64,000 bases of DNA from CAWJLS01 sp963843755 (lineage in GTDB: Bacteria; Acidobacteriota; Thermoanaerobaculia; Multivoradales; DATKCC01): positions 62,001 to 126,000 of the forward strand of contig CAWJLS010000013.1 of assembly GCA_963843755.1 (NCBI GenBank). Direction: 5' to 3'. Position numbers and translations under genes: made by a program. Below, in pieces: positions 59,099 through 64,000 of this stretch (its first letter is position 1; each line of letters starts with the position of its first letter). The notes beneath the pieces are model-generated. The model saw only the letters and a program-made list of their open reading frames with translations, did not search any database and had not been told where the DNA came from.

Positions 59099-60315
59099 TG
59101 GGAGCCGGAGGATCGGACCCGGTCCGCGTGTTGATGGTGGCGGGGGAGGCGTCCGGAGATCTTCACGGGGCGCGCCTCCTGGCGGAGCTCGGCGCCTACG
59201 GCGACCGGCTCGAGGTGTTCGGTCTCGGCGGCGACCGCATGGCCGCCTGCGGGCTCGAGCGGCTGGCGGACAGCGCGGAGATCTCGGTGGTCGGCCTGTC
59301 GGAGGTCCTGCGCGTCTGGTCGCGGGCCCGGGAGATCTTCGACCGGATCCTGGAGGAGGTGGACCGCCGACGCCCCCGGCTGGCGGTGCTGATCGATTTT
59401 CCCGAGTTCAACCTGCGGCTGGCCAAGGCGCTCCACGAGCGCGGCATCCGGGTGATCTACTACATCAGCCCGCAGGTCTGGGCCTGGCGCAAGGGCCGGG
59501 TCAAGACCATCGCACGGGTGGTCGACGCCGTCCTGGTGTTCTTCCCGTTCGAGGTCGACTTCTACGAAGGGCACGGAGTCGAGGCGATCCACGTCGGCCA
59601 TCCGCTGGTCGACGAAGTCCCCGAGCTGCCCCAGGCGTGGGATCGGCGAGACGGTGGGGGACCGCCGGACGACGAGCCGTACCGGATCGCCCTGCTGCCC
59701 GGCTCGCGCACCAGCGAGGTGGAGGTGCTGCTGCCGCTGATGCTCCAGGCGGTCCGCCGGCTCGCCACCGAGGTGCCGGTGATGGTGCGGGTGGTCCAGG
59801 CGCCGACCATCGGGCGCCGGATGATCGACGAGGCGGTCGAGCTCTCCGGCGTGCCCGTGCGGGTCGTGAACGATGAGAACTACCAGGCGATCGCCGACTC
59901 CCACTTCGCCCTCTGCGCCTCCGGCACCGCCACCCTCGAGGTCGGCCTGCTGGGGACGCCGATGGCGGTGCTCTACCGGCTCGGCCCCTGGACCTACCTG
60001 CTCGGGCGCCTGCTCGTCCGGCTGCCCCACGTGAGCCTGGTCAACCTGGTGCTCGAGCGCGGCGTCGTGCCCGAGCTGCTCCAGTCGCGGTCCCATCCCG
60101 AGGTGGTGAGCCGAGCCATGCTCGAGCTGCTGCGCGACCCGGGCGCGATCGCCCGCATGCGGCGGGCGCTGGCCGAGCTCCGGCCCCGTCTCGGCGCCCG
60201 CGGCGCCAGCGCTCGCGCGGCCCAGGAGGTCGCGCGGCGTCTCGGCCTCGATCTCGTCCCTCCGCCGGTCGCGGCGCCACAGGTTCCGCTGGCGGCGGCC
60301 GAGGAGGTCGGGTGA
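59095..60315 (+). CDS. lpxB: Lipid A disaccharide synthase
   Basis: 406 residues. Joins UDP-2,3-diacylglucosamine and lipid X. Seen: VLMVAGEASGDLHGARLL (start of the GT19 fold), YYISPQVWAWRKGRVK, FFPFEVDFYEGHGVEAIHVGHPLVDEV, LLPGSRTSEVEVLLPLML and ASGTATLEVGLLGTPMAVLYR. ATG at 59095 overlaps the preceding stop; a second ATG follows at once. GTGA overlap to the exporter gene. Other lpx genes are outside the window. Confidence 0.95.
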   Translation: MMGAGGSDPVRVLMVAGEASGDLHGARLLAELGAYGDRLEVFGLGGDRMAACGLERLADSAEISVVGLSEVLRVWSRAREIFDRILEEVDRRRPRLAVLIDFPEFNLRLAKALHERGIRVIYYISPQVWAWRKGRVKTIARVVDAVLVFFPFEVDFYEGHGVEAIHVGHPLVDEVPELPQAWDRRDGGGPPDDEPYRIALLPGSRTSEVEVLLPLMLQAVRRLATEVPVMVRVVQAPTIGRRMIDEAVELSGVPVRVVNDENYQAIADSHFALCASGTATLEVGLLGTPMAVLYRLGPWTYLLGRLLVRLPHVSLVNLVLERGVVPELLQSRSHPEVVSRAMLELLRDPGAIARMRRALAELRPRLGARGASARAAQEVARRLGLDLVPPPVAAPQVPLAAAEEVG

Positions 60316-62291
60316 CGATCGCCGCGTTCCTGTTCCGGCGCCTGCGGCGCTACGCCGGCTGGGGAGGGATCGCGTTCGCGGCGATCCTGACCTTCGCCCT
60401 GGCGACGGCGATCCTGGCGTCGCTGATCGAGCCGATCTTCGGTGAGGTGCTGCTGACCGAAGGGGGGATGTTCGGCCTCGGGGGCGGCGGGCTGTCGCCG
60501 TCCGCGGCGATCGAGGCGCCGGCGGCCGTCGGCGGGGCGCCGGACGCCGCCTCCCAGGAGCCGCCGGTGGCGGTCGCCGACAGCGCCACGGCGGTGCCGG
60601 AGCCTGCGGAGTCGAGAGGAGCTACCGCCGACTCCCGCCTGCCGGAGTGGCTGCAGGCGTTCGACCTCCAAGCCCAGTTCGACCGGGGGTACGCGGCGCT
60701 CAAGCGGCGCTTCTCGATCGACAGCAACTCGGTGGTCTGGTTCGTCCCGCTGCTCTTCGTCCTGGTCTTCCTGACCCGCGGCGTCTCGGACTTCCTCTCC
60801 GGCTACGCGTTCCAGCGCATCGGCCTGGGCGTCACCACCGACATCCGCAACGAGCTCTACGGCACGATCCTGCACCAGACCAGCCGCTTCCATGCCCAGC
60901 ATCCGTCGGGCGAGCTGGTGTCGCGGGTGATCAACGACGTGGCGCTGATGCAGAACGCGGTCTCGAACCGCCTGCTCGACCTCTTCCAGCAGTCGATCAC
61001 CCTGCTCTTCCTGCTCGCCCTCCTGCTGACCACGAACTTCAAGCTCGCCATGATCTGCCTGGTGGCGACGCCGGCCCTGCTCTATCCGATCGTCCGCTTC
61101 GGCAAGGGGATGCGGCGGACCAGCCACCGCAGCCAGGAGCGGATGGCGGACCTCGCGTCGCTCATGGCCGAGGGCGTCCGCGGCCACCGGGTGGTCAAGG
61201 CGTTCGGCATGGAGGGCTTCGAGTACGACCGGTTCAGCGTCGCCACGCGGCGCCACCTCAAGGTCAACCTCCGGGCCCAGGTGCTCTCCTACCTGTCGAG
61301 CCCGGTGGTGGAGTCGCTCGCGGTGATCGGCGCGGCGGGCCTGCTGGTCTACGCAGGCAGGGCGATCCGGGCCGAGGAGCTGACCGCCTCGGTGCTGGTC
61401 GGGTTCCTGGCCAAGCTGCTGATGATGTACGACCCGATCCGCAAGCTGAACAAGGTCAACCTGATCCTGCAGGAGGCGCTGGCGGCGGCCCATCGCGTGT
61501 CGGGCATCCTGGCGGTGCCCAACGAGGTGGAGGAGCGCTCGGGCGACCGCACGCTGGAGACGGTCTCCGAAGGGATCGCCTACCGCGGCGTCACTTTCGC
61601 CTACGAGGACCAGCCGGTGATCCGCGACGTCAACCTGGAGGTGAAGGCGGGACAGATTGTCGCCTTGGTCGGCCCGTCGGGCGCCGGCAAGTCGACCCTG
61701 GTCAACCTGCTGCCGCGCTTCTTCGACACCGAGATCGGCGGGGTGGAGATCGACGGGATCGACATCCGCGACCTGCGGCTCGCCAACCTGCGCTCGCTGA
61801 TCGGCCTGGTGACCCAGGAGACGGTGCTGTTCAACGACACCATCCGCGCCAACATCGCCTACGGCCGGGCCGACCTGCCGCTCGAGCGGGTGCGGGAGGC
61901 CGCGGCCGCCGCCTACGCGGACGAGTTCGTCATGGAGATGCCCGCGGGCTACGACACGGTGATCGGCGAAGGGGGGCTCCGGCTCTCGGGAGGTCAGCGG
62001 CAACGCCTGGCGATCGCCCGGGCGCTGCTCAAGAACGCGCCGATCCTGATCCTGGACGAGGCGACCTCCCACCTCGACACCGAGTCCGAGGCCCTGGTAC
62101 AGAAGGCCCTCTACAACCTGATGCAGGGGCGCACGACCCTGGTCATCGCCCATCGCCTGTCGACCGTCCAGCGGGCCGATCGCATCGTCGTCATGGAGGC
62201 GGGCAAGATCGTCGAAGAGGGCACCCACGAGGAGCTGATCGATCTGGGTGGCTCGTACAAGCGGTTGTATGACTTGCAGTTCCGAACGTAG
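60312..62291 (+). CDS. msbA: MsbA-type lipid A exporter (ABC transporter, fused permease-ATPase)
   Basis: 659 residues. Membrane half with YAFQRIGLGVTTDIRNELY and DVALMQNAV, then an ATPase: Walker A GPSGAGKSTL (about 454), signature LSGGQRQRLAIARALL (about 558), Walker B ILILDEATSHLD and the H-loop IAHRLST. It flips lipid A-core across the inner membrane. Between the first and second helix it has about 90 extra Ala/Pro/Gly-rich residues (about 50-135) not seen in MsbA, which would lie in the periplasm. GTG start overlaps the lpxB stop. Confidence 0.88.
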   Translation: MTIAAFLFRRLRRYAGWGGIAFAAILTFALATAILASLIEPIFGEVLLTEGGMFGLGGGGLSPSAAIEAPAAVGGAPDAASQEPPVAVADSATAVPEPAESRGATADSRLPEWLQAFDLQAQFDRGYAALKRRFSIDSNSVVWFVPLLFVLVFLTRGVSDFLSGYAFQRIGLGVTTDIRNELYGTILHQTSRFHAQHPSGELVSRVINDVALMQNAVSNRLLDLFQQSITLLFLLALLLTTNFKLAMICLVATPALLYPIVRFGKGMRRTSHRSQERMADLASLMAEGVRGHRVVKAFGMEGFEYDRFSVATRRHLKVNLRAQVLSYLSSPVVESLAVIGAAGLLVYAGRAIRAEELTASVLVGFLAKLLMMYDPIRKLNKVNLILQEALAAAHRVSGILAVPNEVEERSGDRTLETVSEGIAYRGVTFAYEDQPVIRDVNLEVKAGQIVALVGPSGAGKSTLVNLLPRFFDTEIGGVEIDGIDIRDLRLANLRSLIGLVTQETVLFNDTIRANIAYGRADLPLERVREAAAAAYADEFVMEMPAGYDTVIGEGGLRLSGGQRQRLAIARALLKNAPILILDEATSHLDTESEALVQKALYNLMQGRTTLVIAHRLSTVQRADRIVVMEAGKIVEEGTHEELIDLGGSYKRLYDLQFRT

Positions 62292-62369
62292 GAGTCCGCG
62301 CGGCTGGACCGCGTGACCGCGCACGGCCCCACTCCAGGGTGGCGGTCGGCGGCTCTCGGAGGGATCACC

Positions 62370-63251
62370 ATGATTCGTAGCATGACGGGGTTCGGCCAGG
62401 CGGCCGCCGAGAGCGATCACTACCGGGTGCGGGTGAGCCTGCGGAGCGTCAACCATCGGTTCCTCGATCTCGGGCTGCGCCTGCGCGACGAACAGCGGCA
62501 GAGCGAGCCGGCCATGCGCGACCTGCTCACCGAGCGCCTCGACCGCGGGCGGGTGGACGTGAACGTCGACGTCGAACCGCTGGGCACGTCGCCCCATCGG
62601 CTCGCGGTCGACCTCGACGCGCTCCACGAGCTGACCCGGGTGCTGGACGGGTTGGTCGAGGACCAGGTCCTGGAGCGCGGCCTGACCGCGGGCGACCTTC
62701 TCCGTCTGCCTCAGATCGTCCAGGTCAGCGAGGCGGAGCGGGGCTGGACCGACGACGACCAGGAGCTGCTGGTGCGGGTCGCCGGCCGGGCGCTCGACGA
62801 GCTGATCGCCGCGCGGGTCACCGAGGGCGCCAAGCTGCGGGGGGCTCTCGAGGAGCGGCTCGACGGGCTCGACACCGCGGTCGCCGGCTTCCGCAAGGTG
62901 GTTCCCCTGGCGCGGGAAGAGGCGGCGGAGGCGCTCGAACGGCGTCTCCAGGCGCTGCTGAACGATCGGGAGGTCGACGAGCAACGCCTCGCCCAGGAGC
63001 TGGCGATCCTCGCCGACAAGAGCGACGTGGGAGAGGAGATCGACCGGCTGGTCGCCCACCTGGAGCACTTCCGGGAGATCCTCGACGGCGACGGCGCGGT
63101 GGGCAAGCGCCTCGACTTCCTGACCCAGGAGATCTTCCGCGAGCTCAACACCCTGGGTGCCAAGGGGCGTAACACCGAGATCACCCGGGTCGTCCTCGAC
63201 GCCAAGGTGCTGTGTGAGCAGCTCCGCGAGCAGGTCCAGAACGTGGAGTAG
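62370..63251 (+). CDS. yicC: YicC-family endoribonuclease
   Basis: 293 residues. MIRSMTGFGQAAAESDHYRVRVSLRSVNHRFLDL is the family N-terminus (seen as MTGFGQA, RSVNHRFLDL); C-terminal IFRELNTLGAKGRNTEITRVVLDAKVLCEQLREQVQNVE ends as usual in EQLREQVQNVE. YicC cleaves RNA and takes part in RNA turnover. GGAGGG lies seven bases before the ATG at 62370. gmk follows after 65 bases, as in many bacteria. Confidence 0.9.
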   Translation: MIRSMTGFGQAAAESDHYRVRVSLRSVNHRFLDLGLRLRDEQRQSEPAMRDLLTERLDRGRVDVNVDVEPLGTSPHRLAVDLDALHELTRVLDGLVEDQVLERGLTAGDLLRLPQIVQVSEAERGWTDDDQELLVRVAGRALDELIAARVTEGAKLRGALEERLDGLDTAVAGFRKVVPLAREEAAEALERRLQALLNDREVDEQRLAQELAILADKSDVGEEIDRLVAHLEHFREILDGDGAVGKRLDFLTQEIFRELNTLGAKGRNTEITRVVLDAKVLCEQLREQVQNVE

Positions 63252-63316
63252 AGACCTCCGTGGTAGACTCGATGGTCTGACGCGGCGGGGCCAGGCTGCT
63301 CGCGGCGACGAATCCC

Positions 63317-64000
63317 ATGCATCGAGGAGAGCTTTTCATTCTGTCGGCTCCGTCCGGGGCCGGGAAGACCACCCTCATCAACAGCATCCTGGAGGGGGAT
63401 CTGGGCCGCTGCGGCAGCCTGGCATTCTCGGTCAGCCACACGACGCGGTCGCCGCGCCGGGGCGAGGTCCCGGACGAGGACTACCACTTCGTCGAGCAGG
63501 AGACGTTCCAGCGGATGATGAGGAACGAGAAGTTCCTCGAGTGGGCCGAGGTGCACAACAACTACTACGGAACGGCCAACGACGAGGTCTTTCCCCGGCT
63601 CGAGGCCGGCATCGACGTGTTGATGGACATCGACGTCCAGGGTGCCGAGCGGGTTCTGGCGCGCTACCCGGACGCGAACAGCATCTTCATCATGCCTCCC
63701 AGCTTCGACGACCTGCGCCAGCGACTGCGCTCGCGCGGCCTGGACGATCCGCAAGCGATCTCGCGTCGCCTGGCGGTCTCGATCTGGGAGATCAAGCGCT
63801 ACGACCTGTACGACCACGTGATCATCAACGACGATGCCGAACGGGCCAGCGAAGCGCTCGCCGCGATCATCCTCGAACGGCGCCATCGCCGCGACCGGAT
63901 GACCCAGGCGATCCAGGGGGTTCTACAGGACTTCCAGGGTGCGCCCCTGCCGGCCGAAGAGGGACCGCTGGAGATTTCCACCTCCGGCCGCCAGGCGGCC
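63317..64000 (+). CDS. gmk: Guanylate kinase (3' partial)
   Basis: The frame is open from ATG 63317 to the window end (228 codons without a stop). FILSAPSGAGKTTL (P-loop), SVSHTTRSPRRGEVPDEDYHFV (GMP-binding), MDIDVQGAERV and IFIMPPSFDDLRQRLRSRG are all guanylate kinase. It makes GDP from GMP. The visible part is already longer than the usual ~205 residues, with extra sequence after RRHRRDRMTQAI. TAGACT near 63275 and GAGGAG overlapping the start codons region are seen; yicC-gmk is a common pair. It has no stop and so is not visible as a closed frame. Confidence 0.93.
   Translation, partial: MHRGELFILSAPSGAGKTTLINSILEGDLGRCGSLAFSVSHTTRSPRRGEVPDEDYHFVEQETFQRMMRNEKFLEWAEVHNNYYGTANDEVFPRLEAGIDVLMDIDVQGAERVLARYPDANSIFIMPPSFDDLRQRLRSRGLDDPQAISRRLAVSIWEIKRYDLYDHVIINDDAERASEALAAIILERRHRRDRMTQAIQGVLQDFQGAPLPAEEGPLEISTSGRQAA

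Overview
The window is a 64 kb, very GC-rich chromosomal segment made almost entirely of housekeeping genes. It has no rRNA operon, prophage, insertion sequence or CRISPR array. Lipid A genes (lpxB, an MsbA-type exporter), lipoprotein signals and a LolB-like protein indicate a diderm cell. SpoVG beside prs and a long L25/CTC protein, the rpsF-rpsR-rplI block, rpsA followed by an IHF/HU gene, yicC-gmk and a long NAD-glutamate dehydrogenase together fit an Acidobacteriota-like bacterium (possibly the Thermoanaerobaculia side). That placement is inference from gene content, not a phylogeny.

Layout. 1-4.0 kb: tail of a tandem RNase HI gene, then a leftward lipid-glycosylation operon (GT21 glycosyltransferase, PAP2 phosphatase, GT-B-like protein). 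4.1-9.7 kb: a membrane spermidine-synthase-like fusion, a WG-repeat lipoprotein and adenosine deaminase. 9.9-15.5 kb: the large NAD-glutamate dehydrogenase and an exported peroxiredoxin whose catalytic codon is an in-frame TGA. 15.5-23.9 kb: a long leftward series (omega-amidase, glutamine-transaminase-like aminotransferase, SrkA kinase, a solo ketosynthase, SMUG-type uracil glycosylase, cNMP/PilZ protein, PCD, SerC, SSB). 24-27.4 kb: Dtd, an M50 protease, HU and a MshEN-domain protein. 27.6-38.6 kb: rightward TPR, LolB-like, SpoVG, tRNA-Gln, Prs, L25, Pth, HppA, S6, S18, L9 and a methyltransferase. 38.6-46.7 kb: PBP1A (leftward), then a membrane protein, uvrB, uvrC and a J-domain-like protein. 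46.8-52.9 kb: RNase P RNA, LdcA, a cNMP-FHA protein, a recG remnant, a small membrane protein, scpA-scpB-rluB-cmk. 53-64 kb: leucine dehydrogenase (leftward), queG, rpsA, IHF/HU, two small membrane proteins coupled to lpxB-msbA, yicC and the start of gmk.

How genes work together. The aminotransferase and omega-amidase overlap by ATGA and form a plausible glutamine-transaminase/omega-amidase pair. ScpA, ScpB, RluB and Cmk form one translationally coupled unit. The lpxB group overlaps stop-to-start across four genes, suggesting two uncharacterised membrane proteins act with lipid A synthesis or export. Recurrent -10 boxes such as TAGACT, TAGAAT and TATACT precede several genes.

The most notable signal is at 14920-15534. 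A peroxiredoxin reading frame is interrupted only by TGA at the catalytic position of a W-C-P-F-C motif, and it is followed at the right distance by a perfect 6-bp stem with a G-starting loop. I read it as a selenoprotein with a bacterial SECIS element. Sequence-quality caution: uvrB, uvrC and rluB carry four single-base indels in total, and recG is cut to about 50 codons, so part of this may be assembly or sequencing error.
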